A stretch of DNA of 31,942 nucleotides, taken from assembly GCA_947304495.1 (NCBI GenBank), contig CAMZBG010000012.1, positions 1-31,942 on the forward strand, read 5' to 3'. The DNA is from an uncultured Clostridia bacterium (GTDB lineage: Bacteria > Bacillota_I > Bacilli_A > RF39 > UBA660). Position 1 is the stretch's first letter; each line of letters starts with the position of its first letter. Made by a program: the position numbers and the translations under genes. Below, one piece after another: positions 15,479 to 24,583 of the stretch. Below the pieces are notes generated by a model. That model was given only the letters and a program-made list of their open reading frames with translations, searched no databases and was not told where the DNA came from.

Positions 15479-16786
15479 TTATTCTTCTCCCCTATTTTTA
15501 AATTCTATTACAATAGGTGTTCCTTCAAAATCAAAAGACTCTCTTATTTTATTTTCTAGGTATCTTTCATATGAGAAATGGACTAGTCCTTTACTGTTGA
15601 CATTAAAGACAAATCTAGGTGGTGCTATACCTTTTTGAGAGACAAAATATATTTTTAATCGTTTCCCTTTGTATGAAGGTGGTTGATTTAACATAACAGC
15701 ATCTCTAATAACATCATTTAAGATACTTGTCTTTATTTCTTTTCTAGAGTTCTCATATACCTTCTTAATTTCAGGCATCAAAGTATGAATTCGTTTTTTT
15801 GTTTTAGCTGATAAGAAGACGATAGGAACATATGATAAAAATTTAAATTCATTACGCATTAGTTTTGTATATTCACTAATGGTAGTATCTTTGACTGTAT
15901 CCCATTTGTTGACAACTAGAATGATAGGTTTACCAGCTTCAAGAGCATATGATGCAATATGTTTATCATGTTCAATAATACCTTCTTCAGCATTGATCAC
16001 AACGACGCAGACGTCACTTCTTTCAATGGCTTTCATTGCTCTAATAACACTATATTTTTCAATATTTTCATAGATTTTTCCACTTTTACGAATGCCGGCA
16101 GTATCAATAATAACATAATCTTCTTTATTGTATGTAAATGGAGTATCGATAGCATCTCTGGTGGTACCAGCAATATTAGATACGATAACTTTTTCTTCCA
16201 TTAAGGTAGCATTAACTAAACTACTCTTCCCTACATTAGGTCTGCCGATGACACAGAATTTAATTCTATTATCATCTTCAGTTTGTTCATATGGAGTAAA
16301 ATTAGCTGTTATTTCATCTAATAATGTGGTAATACCAATATTATGTTCACCACTGATGGCTATTACATTATCGAAACCTAGTTCATAATAGTTATAAATA
16401 TCATTTGTTCTTTTGGTATTATCAATTTTATTAACAGCTAGGATTACTTTTTTATTACTTTTCTTTAACATATCACGAATGACGAAATCGTTTTGATTTA
16501 GTTCTTCTTTACCATCGACGATAAAGACGATAATATCTGCTTCATCGATGGCTAAGGTAGTGCTTACAATAATTTCTTTATTAAAATCATTATCGCCAAC
16601 ATCGATACCTCCAGTGTCTATTAAGTGAAAACTATAATCTTTATAATTGACATCACTATAGATTCTATCTCTAGTTACACCTGGAGTATCTTCGATAATA
16701 GATATTTTTTTACCAACTAGGCGATTAAAGATTGTCGATTTACCTACATTAGGACGTCCTACTAAAGCAACTGTTGGTTTTTTCAT
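15479..16786 (-). CDS. der: Ribosome-assembly GTPase Der (EngA)
   Basis: 435 residues with two tandem GTPase domains and a C-terminal KH-like domain, essential for 50S maturation. Domain 1: GRPNVGKSTIFNRL, DTPGVTRDR, DTGGI, NKID. Domain 2: GRPNVGKSSLVNATL, AGTTRDAIDT, DTAGIRK, NKWD. The KH domain follows from about residue 350 (RLKIYFVSQKGIAPPRFVFN). All G motifs are intact. It lies 12 bp after engB, with AAGGAGGTG before the ATG; the pair gives a ribosome-assembly GTPase operon. Confidence 0.97.
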   Translation of the reverse strand: MKKPTVALVGRPNVGKSTIFNRLVGKKISIIEDTPGVTRDRIYSDVNYKDYSFHLIDTGGIDVGDNDFNKEIIVSTTLAIDEADIIVFIVDGKEELNQNDFVIRDMLKKSNKKVILAVNKIDNTKRTNDIYNYYELGFDNVIAISGEHNIGITTLLDEITANFTPYEQTEDDNRIKFCVIGRPNVGKSSLVNATLMEEKVIVSNIAGTTRDAIDTPFTYNKEDYVIIDTAGIRKSGKIYENIEKYSVIRAMKAIERSDVCVVVINAEEGIIEHDKHIASYALEAGKPIILVVNKWDTVKDTTISEYTKLMRNEFKFLSYVPIVFLSAKTKKRIHTLMPEIKKVYENSRKEIKTSILNDVIRDAVMLNQPPSYKGKRLKIYFVSQKGIAPPRFVFNVNSKGLVHFSYERYLENKIRESFDFEGTPIVIEFKNRGEE

Positions 16787-16798
16787 AATTACACCTCC

Positions 16799-17383
16799 TT
16801 ATATATCTAAGGTTTCTACTAATTTATTATATACTTCTTGTCTTCCCATCTTGGTTACACTTGAGAATAGTATTATATTTTCTCTATCTATTCCCAAGGA
16901 TTTGGTTATTATATTTATTTGTTTTTCATGGGCATTTTTACTTACTTTATCAATCTTAGTACATATTATAGTGGTTGGAATATTATAATGTTTTAAATAA
17001 TTGTACATTAAGATATCATCTTCAGTTGGTTTATGTCTAAAATCAATTAACATAAACACCATTTTTAGATTTTCTCTAGATTCTAGATATCCTTCCATGA
17101 TTAAACCAAATTTATCTTTTAATTGTTTATTTACTTTTGCAAAGCCATAACCTGGAGCATCTACTAAATAGAAATAATCATTGACTAAATAGAAATTTAG
17201 AGTTTGAGTCTTTCCTGGTTTGGCAGAAGTTCTTGCAAAATTTTTGCGATTAATTAAGGTATTTATAAAGCTGCTTTTACCGACATTTGATCTTCCTACC
17301 AATAAAAATTCGTTTTTATGGTCTTCTGGAAATTGGCTTACTCTTACAGCTGAAATAGTTAGTTTTACATCTAATATTTTCAC
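16799..17383 (-). CDS. engB: Ribosome-assembly GTPase EngB (YsxC/YihA)
   Basis: 194 residues: GRSNVGKSSFINTLI (G1), KPGKTQTLNFY (G2 region), DAPGYGFA (G3), CTKIDK (G4), FSSVTKMG (G5). Acts in late 50S assembly. The open frame runs 21 codons further upstream but crosses the promoter. GTG at 17383 is preferred since GGTGAT lies 8 nt upstream and the N-terminus (MKILDVKLTISAV) matches YsxC (MKVTKSEIVISAV). First gene of engB-der-x-spoVIF. Confidence 0.95.
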   Translation of the reverse strand: MKILDVKLTISAVRVSQFPEDHKNEFLLVGRSNVGKSSFINTLINRKNFARTSAKPGKTQTLNFYLVNDYFYLVDAPGYGFAKVNKQLKDKFGLIMEGYLESRENLKMVFMLIDFRHKPTEDDILMYNYLKHYNIPTTIICTKIDKVSKNAHEKQINIITKSLGIDRENIILFSSVTKMGRQEVYNKLVETLDI

Positions 17384-17399
17384 ATAAATCACCAATATA

Positions 17400-17428
17400 A
17401 GTATAACAAATATTTTTAAATTAGGCAA
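17400..17428 (-). promoter_or_regulatory. Sigma-A promoter of engB operon
   Basis: Minus strand TTGCCT, 17-bp spacer, TATACT with extended -10 (TGTTATACT). Confidence 0.65.
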
Positions 17429-17433
17429 ATTTA

Positions 17434-17442
17434 TGTTAAAAT
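17434..17442 (+). promoter_or_regulatory. Extended -10 promoter of the PflX-like gene, very close to its start
   Basis: TGTTAAAAT with a T-rich but poor -35. Transcription would begin near 17449, at or next to the GTG/ATG start codons. Confidence 0.45.
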
Positions 17443-17452
17443 ACACATTGTG

Positions 17453-18352
17453 ATGGGTATGAATAGTTTATTAAATAATTGTATACTATGTCCTAGAAAA
17501 TGTAATATAAATAGAAACAGGGGAGAAGTAGGATATTGTAGAGCTGGTAATAAAATAAGAATTGCTAAGGCTTATTTACATATGTGGGAAGAACCTTGTA
17601 TTAGCGATAATATTGGGTCAGGAACAATATTTTTTAGTAATTGTAATTTACGTTGTCTTTTTTGTCAAAATTATTATATTGGAGAAGAGGGGCATGGAAA
17701 AGAGATTACAATCAAAGAATTTAGTGATATATGTTTAAAATTACAAAGTGATGGAGCATTAAATATCAATTTAGTTACTCCAACTCATTATGTGCCACTT
17801 ATTATAGACGGGATAAAATTAGCTAAAGCAAATGGTTTAAAGATACCAATTATTTACAATTCAAGTGGATATGAAACTGTGGATACGATTAAATTATTAG
17901 ATGGTATAGTTGATGTTTATTTACCAGATATGAAATATTATAGTGATAGTTATGGGATTAAATATTCTTTATGTAAGGATTATTTTAAATATGCGTCTTT
18001 AGCTTTGGATGAGATGGTTAGGCAAAAACCAGAATGTGTATTTGATAAGAATGGGCATATTATAAGTGGAGTAATAGTTAGGCATCTATTAATTCCTGAT
18101 ATGGAAAACGATTCTAAAAAGATACTTAAGTATCTATATCAAAAGTATGGTGATAATATTTATATAAGTATTATGAATCAATATACACCAGTTAGGGTTT
18201 GTAAATATGAAGAATTAAATAGAAGAGTAGATGATAAGGTATATGATGAAGTTATCGATTATGCCTGGGATATAGGAATTAGAAATGCTTTTATTCAAGA
18301 AGGGGATAGTGCAACGGAAAGTTTTATTCCTATATGGGATTATGATAATTAA
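17453..18352 (+). CDS. PflX-like radical SAM protein (COG1313)
   Basis: 299 residues. N-terminal Cys-rich segment NCILCPRKCNINRNRGEVGYC, then the radical SAM cluster motif SNCNLRCLFCQN (CxxxCxxC, about residues 65-75) that binds the 4Fe-4S cluster, then the rest of a TIM-like barrel. This arrangement is that of PflX-type proteins related to pyruvate formate-lyase activase. No glycyl-radical enzyme is in the window, so the substrate is unknown. Possible starts are GTG 17450, ATG 17453 and ATG 17459; none has a proper Shine-Dalgarno, and the promoter -10 ends only about 10 bp upstream, so the mRNA may be leaderless. Divergent from engB. Confidence 0.85.
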   Translation: MGMNSLLNNCILCPRKCNINRNRGEVGYCRAGNKIRIAKAYLHMWEEPCISDNIGSGTIFFSNCNLRCLFCQNYYIGEEGHGKEITIKEFSDICLKLQSDGALNINLVTPTHYVPLIIDGIKLAKANGLKIPIIYNSSGYETVDTIKLLDGIVDVYLPDMKYYSDSYGIKYSLCKDYFKYASLALDEMVRQKPECVFDKNGHIISGVIVRHLLIPDMENDSKKILKYLYQKYGDNIYISIMNQYTPVRVCKYEELNRRVDDKVYDEVIDYAWDIGIRNAFIQEGDSATESFIPIWDYDN

Positions 18353-18376
18353 AAAAGAATTGCTTCGGCAATTCTT
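18351..18376. terminator. Bidirectional terminator with TTCG loop
   Basis: AAGAATTGC-TTCG-GCAATTCTT between the convergent radical SAM and yugP genes. The T run is stronger on the minus strand. Confidence 0.8.
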
Positions 18377-19073
18377 ATTTATCATTTCTTCTTGAAGCTA
18401 CTGTCAAGGCTAATCTAAGGATTTGAAACATAGTTGATAATACAGATGCTACATAGGTAAATGCTGCAGCACGTAGCATAGTTGCTGAACCTCTTTGTTC
18501 ACTATTATTTAAGATATGTAGTTCATCCAATTCTTTTTTACCTCTCCTGGAAGCATCAAATTCAACTGGTAGGGTTACCAATTGGAATAATAAGATTCCT
18601 AGTAGTAAGAAGACACCAAAGAATGCTAATTTTAGAGCATTTAAGGCTAAACCAATAACTACTACTAAATAACCAAATTTGGTAGAAAAATTGACAACCG
18701 GTACTAATTTAGATCTAAAACGCATGGGTGCATAACCAATTTTATCTTGGATAGCATGGCCACATTCGTGAGCTGCTACAGATACAGAAGCAATAGATGA
18801 ACCACTATAGATATCAGTTGATAATCTGACTACTTTATTAGTTGGATCATAATGGTCAGTTAGATTTCCTTCAACTTGCTCTACTTTAATATTTTTTAAG
18901 CCATGTTTATCAAGTATTTCTCTAGCTACCATAGCTCCTTTTTTTCTACTTACAGATTCAACTTGTTTATATTTGCTATAACTCATGGTAATAAATGCTT
19001 GAGCTAAAGCAGATATAGCTAATCCTAGTAGAGGAAGGCCATAATTAATTCCAAAAACTGTAATATCATTCAT
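18375..19073 (-). CDS. yugP: Membrane zinc metallopeptidase YugP family
   Basis: 232 residues, Zn_peptidase_2 family (PF04298). N-terminal membrane helix (about 9-30), a cytoplasmic domain with VRLSTDIYSGSSIAS, the zinc motif AAHECGHAIQD (HExxH variant HECGH, about residues 101-105), two central hydrophobic helices (about 130-167), VEFDASRRG with the third ligand, and a C-terminal helix. The substrate of the family is not known. It overlaps the cysS stop by 8 bp (ATGAATGA) and is therefore coupled to cysS. Confidence 0.9.
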   Translation of the reverse strand: MNDITVFGINYGLPLLGLAISALAQAFITMSYSKYKQVESVSRKKGAMVAREILDKHGLKNIKVEQVEGNLTDHYDPTNKVVRLSTDIYSGSSIASVSVAAHECGHAIQDKIGYAPMRFRSKLVPVVNFSTKFGYLVVVIGLALNALKLAFFGVFLLLGILLFQLVTLPVEFDASRRGKKELDELHILNNSEQRGSATMLRAAAFTYVASVLSTMFQILRLALTVASRRNDK

Positions 19074-20472
19074 TCTTTATCACCTCATATATTGTTCCTT
19101 CTCTGGTATCTTTTAAAATAATACCTTTATTTAATAATTCTTCTCTTATAGAATCAGCTAAAGTATAATCTTTATTCTGTTTAGCTTGATTTCTTTTATC
19201 TATCATATCTTTAATATAGTTATCTAATTCTTTATCTATTTCATTAGATGTTTCTTTTAATAAATCTAATGATAATACTTTATCAAATGATTCGATTAAT
19301 GATAATTTAGTATTATTATTGATATCACTTTTAATCACTTCATATAATATAGTTAGAGCATTAGAGGTATTTAAGTTATCATTTAGAGCATCTTTAAATG
19401 AATTATTATATTTATCAAATGATATTTGATCAATTGGTGAATTATCAGCTTTTATTGTTTTAATTTTATTTAATAATTTTTGATAAGCATTACTTGCAAT
19501 ATCTAGAGAATCATATGAAAATACTAACTGATTTTTGTAATGTGATTGTAGACAGAAGAAACGATAGGCTAGAGGATTATAACCTTTACTTTTTAATAAG
19601 TTTATGGTTAGAAATTCTCCTTTAGATTTACTCATTTTACCGGTTGAATCATTTAGATGTTCGGCATGTACCCAATAATTGCACCATTTATTACCTAAAT
19701 AACTTTCTGTTTGAGCTATTTCATTAGTATGATGTGGGAAGATATTATCAACACCACCACAATGGATATCAAGATGTTCTCCTAAGTATTTTAATGAGAT
19801 ACATGAGCATTCAATATGCCATCCAGGATAACCTAGACCCCAAGGACTTTCCCATTTTAATTCTTGATCTTCAAACTTTGATTTAGTAAACCACAAGACA
19901 AAATCAGTCTTATTTTTTTTACTTGTATCTTCTTCAACGCTATCTCTAACTCCTGATAATAGTTCTTCTTCATTATGATTAGTTAATTTATAGTAATCAT
20001 CTACTTTTGAAGTATCAAAATAAACATTGCCATCTTTAAAGTAGGCATAGTCTTTTTCGATTAGTTTTTCAATAAACATAATATAGTAATCAATTAATGA
20101 AGTAGCTGGGATAACGGTTTCTGGCCATTTAATATTTAGAGAAGTACAGTCTTCTTTAAAGCATTTGGTATAATATTCAGCTATTTCTAAGACTGTTTTA
20201 TGTTCTCTTTTAGCACCTTTTACCATTTTATCTTCGCCAGTGTCGGCATCACTAGATAGATGACCTACATCAGTTATATTCATAACTCTTTTAACATTAT
20301 AACCAAGATAATTTAGACTTTTTTCTAAGATGTCTTCAGCTATATAAGTTCTTAAATTACCAATATGAGCATAATGGTATACGGTTGGTCCACAGGTATA
20401 CATAGTGACTTTATCTTTATCATAAGGAATAAATTCTTCAACTTTTTTAGTTAAGGTATTATATAGTTTCAT
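19066..20472 (-). CDS. cysS: Cysteinyl-tRNA synthetase
   Basis: Class I synthetase, 468 residues. TCGPTVYHYAHIGNLRTY carries the first zinc Cys and the HIGH motif (HIGN form); WHIECSCISLKYLG and HHTNEIAQ supply further zinc ligands; KMSKSKGEF is the KMSKS loop; a DALR-like and C-terminal helical region completes it. Length normal. TGA stop, which shows that TGA is not read as Trp here. Only 122 bp separate it from gmk, too short for a T-box leader; transcription comes from a near-consensus promoter. Forms an operon with yugP. Confidence 0.97.
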   Translation of the reverse strand: MKLYNTLTKKVEEFIPYDKDKVTMYTCGPTVYHYAHIGNLRTYIAEDILEKSLNYLGYNVKRVMNITDVGHLSSDADTGEDKMVKGAKREHKTVLEIAEYYTKCFKEDCTSLNIKWPETVIPATSLIDYYIMFIEKLIEKDYAYFKDGNVYFDTSKVDDYYKLTNHNEEELLSGVRDSVEEDTSKKNKTDFVLWFTKSKFEDQELKWESPWGLGYPGWHIECSCISLKYLGEHLDIHCGGVDNIFPHHTNEIAQTESYLGNKWCNYWVHAEHLNDSTGKMSKSKGEFLTINLLKSKGYNPLAYRFFCLQSHYKNQLVFSYDSLDIASNAYQKLLNKIKTIKADNSPIDQISFDKYNNSFKDALNDNLNTSNALTILYEVIKSDINNNTKLSLIESFDKVLSLDLLKETSNEIDKELDNYIKDMIDKRNQAKQNKDYTLADSIREELLNKGIILKDTREGTIYEVIKNE

Positions 20473-20492
20473 AGTTCCTCCTTTGTATATAT

Positions 20493-20521
20493 ATTATAGC
20501 ATTTTATATATTTTATGTAAA
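20493..20521 (-). promoter_or_regulatory. Sigma-A promoter of cysS-yugP
   Basis: Minus strand TTTACA, 17-bp spacer, TATAAT with extended -10 (TGCTATAAT). Confidence 0.8.
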
Positions 20522-20546
20522 TGTTTTTTAAGTATTTGTATTATGC

Positions 20547-20576
20547 TTGATTTATGTATCTTTTCTTTGTTATACT
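20547..20576 (+). promoter_or_regulatory. Sigma-A promoter of gmk
   Basis: TTGATT, 18-bp spacer, TATACT with extended -10 (TGTTATACT). Divergent from the cysS promoter. Confidence 0.65.
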
Positions 20577-20594
20577 TAATAAAAGAGGTGAATT

Positions 20595-21146
20595 ATGAAA
20601 GGTAAATTCATTGTTATATCTGGGCCTTCTGGAGTAGGTAAAGGAACTATTTGTGATAGACTTTTAAATGAACTTAATGCCTGGTATTCTGTTTCGGTTA
20701 CGACAAGAAGTCCTAGGGAAGGGGAAGTAGAGGGAGTAAATTATTTCTTTACTGATAAAAAGGATTTCGAAGAGAGAATAAATAGAGGAGAATTTTTAGA
20801 ATATAATATATATAATGATAATTATTATGGAACTTCTAAGAATAAAGTATTAGAGCATATTAATAATGGTATTAATGTATTTGCTGAAGTAGATGTCAAT
20901 GGGGCACATAATATTAAAAAGATATTTCCTGATGCTCTACTTATATATATTGCACCTCCATCTATGGAAGAATTAAAGAAGAGATTACTGGGTAGGGGAA
21001 CAGAAACGGAAGAGAAAATCAATGCAAGACTTAAGATAGCTGAAAAGGAATTACAAGAGATAGATTTTTATGATTATGTAGTTGTAAACGATGACTTGGA
21101 TAAGGCTACAGAAGAAGTTAGAAAAATTATTTTAGATAAAATGTAA
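20595..21146 (+). CDS. gmk: Guanylate kinase
   Basis: Phosphorylates GMP to GDP with ATP. 183 residues: P-loop SGPSGVGKGTICDRL, VSVTTRSPREGEVEGVNYFF (GMP binding), FLEYNIYNDNYYGT, FAEVDVNGAHNIK and the lid region LLGRGTETEEKINARL. Normal length (slightly short). In Bacillus gmk lies in remA-gmk-rpoZ; here it stands alone between its own promoter and terminator. Confidence 0.96.
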   Translation: MKGKFIVISGPSGVGKGTICDRLLNELNAWYSVSVTTRSPREGEVEGVNYFFTDKKDFEERINRGEFLEYNIYNDNYYGTSKNKVLEHINNGINVFAEVDVNGAHNIKKIFPDALLIYIAPPSMEELKKRLLGRGTETEEKINARLKIAEKELQEIDFYDYVVVNDDLDKATEEVRKIILDKM

Positions 21147-21147
21147 T

Positions 21148-21171
21148 AAAAAGCAATTTCTTGCTTTTTTT
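21148..21171 (+). terminator. Terminator of gmk
   Basis: AAAAAGCAA-TTTC-TTGCTTTTTTT hairpin. Confidence 0.85.
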
Positions 21172-21173
21172 GT

Positions 21174-21202
21174 TTGACATATCTTTATTTTCATGATAGT
21201 AT
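21174..21202 (+). promoter_or_regulatory. Sigma-A promoter of the helical-repeat protein
   Basis: Perfect TTGACA, 17-bp spacer, TAGTAT. Confidence 0.75.
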
Positions 21203-21222
21203 AGCTGCTTGAAGGTGGTATT

Positions 21223-22908
21223 ATGAAAGCTAATAGGCTTATTAGATTATATTTATTTTTGAAGGGCAAAGGAATAGATCTTCATAGTGAAGACTATTAT
21301 GAAGTTTTTAATTTATCTGATAGTGATATTGATTTAATTTTAAGCAGTAAACATACTGAAAGAATTTTAGTCTTAGCATTGAGCAAAAGCCTTGAAGGTC
21401 TGTCTAGTTCTGTAATGGAACAAATCGATAGTGTTAATGATGATAAAATTTATGAAGTTATTTGCGAAGCAATTGATTTTAGAAAGAAATTTGGGGAATC
21501 TTTTATAGATGTTATAAATGTTTTATGTAAATCTAAGACATTTGCTGGGTCTAAGGCGGTATTGGAAACTGCTAAAAACGAAGATGTTAGATCATCAAGT
21601 GATTTTGTTAGTATACTTGAAGCTGTCAATGAATTAGAAAATAAAGATATTGTTGATAGTGTTGTTGATGTGGCAAGTAACCCTAAGGTTTTAAGTAGTG
21701 ATAGATGTATCGATTTAATAAAAAGTATTATGAATTCTTCTAGTAAAATAGCTGAAGCAGCTGCAAAAATAGCCTCTTCTAATCAACGTTTAGGAGCAGA
21801 AAGATGTCTTAAGTTAATAACACAATTAAACAGTTATCATAGTTTAACTAAAGAACAAGCGTTAAAGGCGGTAGAGCTAATTTATAATAATAGCATTGTT
21901 AACAGCAAAAAAGAAAATATGTTAGAGTCACTTATTGGGGTTGTATGTACCGCTAATGGAATTAATCAAGCAGAAGCTGTTATTAAAATGGCAAAAAATG
22001 ACGACTATAAGTTATTAGAGAATGATGGTTTTATTAGGTATGCAACTATTGTTGCAGGTGCCAATATGCAAGATGATTCTAATTATAGTAGTTTGTTAGC
22101 TAATATTGCTATCAATGTACTTACTAAATTTAAATTTGATGGCGACCCATCAGATTATCTAAAAATAATTTGTGGTGCTACTAATATATCTAAAGCAGAA
22201 CATCTACAAGAATTTATTAATGAGATTGAACAACCAAATGATTATACGCTTAGTGTATTAAATACTCTATCTACCCCTAATGGCCAAACTGAGCAAGGTG
22301 AAAGGGTGACTAAGATTGACAAAGTTTGGAATAGCAAACATGTTTTAGACATTGTAAGAGCGGTTGTCAATGCAAGTAATTACTCTCAGGCTATGAACGC
22401 ATATGATTATTTAGAATTATCAACTGAGGAAGACGATATAGATGAAGAAATGAAGTATATACTTACTTTGATATGTAAACTAGAGAATTTTAAATTACCA
22501 TCTTATAATATATCTGGTTTTACACTACAAGATGATTGTAAGTTAGATTTTGGTACCTATTTTCATGTAAGTAGAAGGCATCGTGATGCTTATATAAAGG
22601 CATGTAGTATGGCTGCTACATCAAGTGATATCACGAGAATGAATAAGTTATTTAATCAAACATATGCTAAAGCAGTAGCAGAAGGCTTAAAAAACACTGG
22701 GAAACGTTTTATAGATGTTCAAGTTGAAATACCAGATTATGCTAGTTGTTTAGAAGAACCAATTAGTTTTTGGGGATTATTCCATAAAGATAGTGATGAG
22801 GCGATGACACTTTTATGGTATGAGGCTGGAAAAGATCCTTCAATATGGAATAAAGAACTTACACATGATTTCTTAGTAAGAAAAAAACAAAATAATGACA
22901 ATATGTAA
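21223..22908 (+). CDS. Large alpha-solenoid repeat protein, function unknown
   Basis: 561 residues, no signal peptide or membrane helix, so probably cytoplasmic. From about residue 90 to 340 it has degenerate helical repeats of 33-42 residues with a recurring pattern of a small-residue helix, an Asn-rich turn and a second helix: VLETAKNEDVRSSSDF, VVDVASNPKVLSSDRC, AAAKIASSNQRLGAERC, VIKMAKNDDYKLLENDG. Repeats like this form curved solenoid scaffolds for protein binding. The C-terminal 150 residues are not repetitive and contain a Trp-rich part (SFWGLFHKDSDEAMTLLWYE). No enzyme motif seen. It is monocistronic with a consensus promoter, which suggests steady expression. GAAGGTGG precedes the ATG. 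Convergent with the HerA-like ATPase. Confidence 0.65.
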   Translation: MKANRLIRLYLFLKGKGIDLHSEDYYEVFNLSDSDIDLILSSKHTERILVLALSKSLEGLSSSVMEQIDSVNDDKIYEVICEAIDFRKKFGESFIDVINVLCKSKTFAGSKAVLETAKNEDVRSSSDFVSILEAVNELENKDIVDSVVDVASNPKVLSSDRCIDLIKSIMNSSSKIAEAAAKIASSNQRLGAERCLKLITQLNSYHSLTKEQALKAVELIYNNSIVNSKKENMLESLIGVVCTANGINQAEAVIKMAKNDDYKLLENDGFIRYATIVAGANMQDDSNYSSLLANIAINVLTKFKFDGDPSDYLKIICGATNISKAEHLQEFINEIEQPNDYTLSVLNTLSTPNGQTEQGERVTKIDKVWNSKHVLDIVRAVVNASNYSQAMNAYDYLELSTEEDDIDEEMKYILTLICKLENFKLPSYNISGFTLQDDCKLDFGTYFHVSRRHRDAYIKACSMAATSSDITRMNKLFNQTYAKAVAEGLKNTGKRFIDVQVEIPDYASCLEEPISFWGLFHKDSDEAMTLLWYEAGKDPSIWNKELTHDFLVRKKQNNDNM

Positions 22909-22935
22909 AAAGAGTTTGAATTCAAACTCTTTTTT
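22907..22935. terminator. Perfectly palindromic bidirectional terminator
   Basis: AAAAAGAGTTTGAA and its exact complement to 22934 form a 14-bp arm palindrome without separate loop, A-rich on the left and T-rich on the right. It serves both convergent genes and overlaps both stop codons. Confidence 0.85.
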
Positions 22936-24538
22936 ATTTAAATAAACTTTTAAATATACCTTTAGCTACAGTTTCACCAACACTGTCACTGGATTTTTTC
23001 TTACTACTACTTTTACTTCCTGTACCAAATAAAGCATCAACACCTTTATTTAAAACTTTATTTAATATTTTATTTCCACCTTTTTTCAAAACTTTATAGC
23101 CAATTGAATTCTTTTTAGCTTTTTCTTTTTCTCTTTTCTCTTTTTCTTCTTGTTTTTGTTTTTCTTTGGCTATTTTTTCTTCTTCTTTTTTTTGCTTAGC
23201 TAATTCTTTTTCTTCTTCAGCTTTTTTCTTTTCATCTGCTCTTTCTTTTCTAACTAATGATAGTTTTTCAAAAGCTGATTCTCTATCTTTAGCCTCGCGA
23301 TACTTATCTTCCATACTACTATTGCTGATAACTTTTTCAAATTCTTCTTCAGTTATTTCGCCCATATAGCTTTGTGGAGGAAGTATTTTAGCTAATTCGA
23401 CAACACTTGGCATTCCTTCTTCATCAACAAAGGAAACTAGGGCTTCACCGGTACCTAATTCTAAAATAGCTTTTTCGGTATCTATTTTTGGGTTTTCTCT
23501 TAGGGTACTAGCGGCGGTTTTAACTGCTTTTAATTCTTGTGGAGTATATGCTCTTAGGCAATGTTGAACACGATTTCCAAGTTGGCCTAAAATTTCATTA
23601 GGAATATCAGCTGGGCTTTGTGATATAAAGAAAACAGATATTCCTTTAGATCTAATTAATTTAATTATTTGAGTTATTTTTTTAATTACTTCTTTACTCA
23701 TTTCACTAAATATCAAATGAGCTTCATCTAGGAATAATACAGCTTTAGGTTTATCTAAATCGCCTACTTCGGGTAGTTTTTCATAAAATGAAGTAAGTAA
23801 CCAAACAAGAAGAGAAGCATATAATGTTGGTTTTTTTACTAATTCGCGGCACTCAATTATGTTGATATATCCATTACCTGATTCTTCAGTTACTTTCATT
23901 AAATCTTTTAAATCAAGATTAGGTTCACCAAATAATTTAGTACCGTTATCTCCTTCTAAAACGGTTATTTTTCTAATTACGGTATTAATACTTACAGGAT
24001 TGATATTTCCATAAGTAACACTTAATTCTTTAGCATTATCAGATATTTCTTGTAACAATATTTTTAAATCTTTTAAATCTATTATTTCTTGTTCTTCATC
24101 TGAAGCTATTTGGAAAGCAATATTTAGTAGGCTTTCTCCAGCATCTGATAAGCCTAAGATAATTGATAATAGGGTAGGGCCCATATCGGTTACAGTTAGT
24201 CTGATTGGGTGACCTGATTCACCATAGACATCCCAAAATCTAACTGGGAATTTTTTTAGTTCATAATCGATTTCTTTAAGTCCTAATTTAGTTATTCTTT
24301 TTTCAATATTTTCATTCATTTCACCAACTCTGGCGCAACCTGATAGATCACCTTTAATATCCATTGTGATACTTGGGATACCAGCTGATGATAATGTTTC
24401 AGCAATTACTTTTAAAGTAACTGTCTTACCGGAACCAGAAGCTCCAGTAATTACTCCATGACGATTTAACATTCCTGGATTTAATGAGATAAAATTATCG
24501 CCACTTTTAGCTATTATTAGTTTTTTATTATAATACAT
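22934..24538 (-). CDS. HerA/FtsK-like ATPase, DUF853 (YjgR family)
   Basis: 534 residues. Starts at once with the ATPase core: RHGVITGASGSGKTVTLK is Walker A (about residues 27-43), TMDIKGDLSG follows, KAVLFLDEAHLIFSEM is Walker B, then ISQSPADIPNEILGQLGNRVQH with sensor and arginine-finger region. This is the DUF853 branch of HerA-like hexameric ATPases, proposed DNA or protein translocases of unknown substrate. After residue 410 comes a long highly charged Lys/Glu helix (about 430-475), a basic amphipathic part (KVLKKGGNKILNKVLNKG) and a Ser/Lys tail. No NurA-like nuclease is adjacent, which argues against a classical HerA-NurA pair. GGAGGT precedes the ATG. Confidence 0.87.
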   Translation of the reverse strand: MYYNKKLIIAKSGDNFISLNPGMLNRHGVITGASGSGKTVTLKVIAETLSSAGIPSITMDIKGDLSGCARVGEMNENIEKRITKLGLKEIDYELKKFPVRFWDVYGESGHPIRLTVTDMGPTLLSIILGLSDAGESLLNIAFQIASDEEQEIIDLKDLKILLQEISDNAKELSVTYGNINPVSINTVIRKITVLEGDNGTKLFGEPNLDLKDLMKVTEESGNGYINIIECRELVKKPTLYASLLVWLLTSFYEKLPEVGDLDKPKAVLFLDEAHLIFSEMSKEVIKKITQIIKLIRSKGISVFFISQSPADIPNEILGQLGNRVQHCLRAYTPQELKAVKTAASTLRENPKIDTEKAILELGTGEALVSFVDEEGMPSVVELAKILPPQSYMGEITEEEFEKVISNSSMEDKYREAKDRESAFEKLSLVRKERADEKKKAEEEKELAKQKKEEEKIAKEKQKQEEKEKREKEKAKKNSIGYKVLKKGGNKILNKVLNKGVDALFGTGSKSSSKKKSSDSVGETVAKGIFKSLFK

Positions 24539-24559
24539 AACATACCTCCATTTGATTTT

Positions 24560-24568
24560 ATTATAACA
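24560..24568 (-). promoter_or_regulatory. Extended -10 promoter of the HerA-like gene
   Basis: Minus strand TGTTATAAT; -35 weak (TTGTAA at 19-bp spacing). Confidence 0.5.
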
Positions 24569-24583
24569 TAAGTATTAAAATAA

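Noticed and set aside
20473..20594. T-box riboswitch before cysS
   Set aside because: The intergenic space is 122 bp and also holds the gmk promoter; a near-consensus promoter lies 21 bp before cysS, so no room for a T-box.
22934..24538. HerA-NurA type defence or repair module
   Set aside because: No nuclease, methylase or other defence gene adjoins; the protein fits the stand-alone DUF853 branch.
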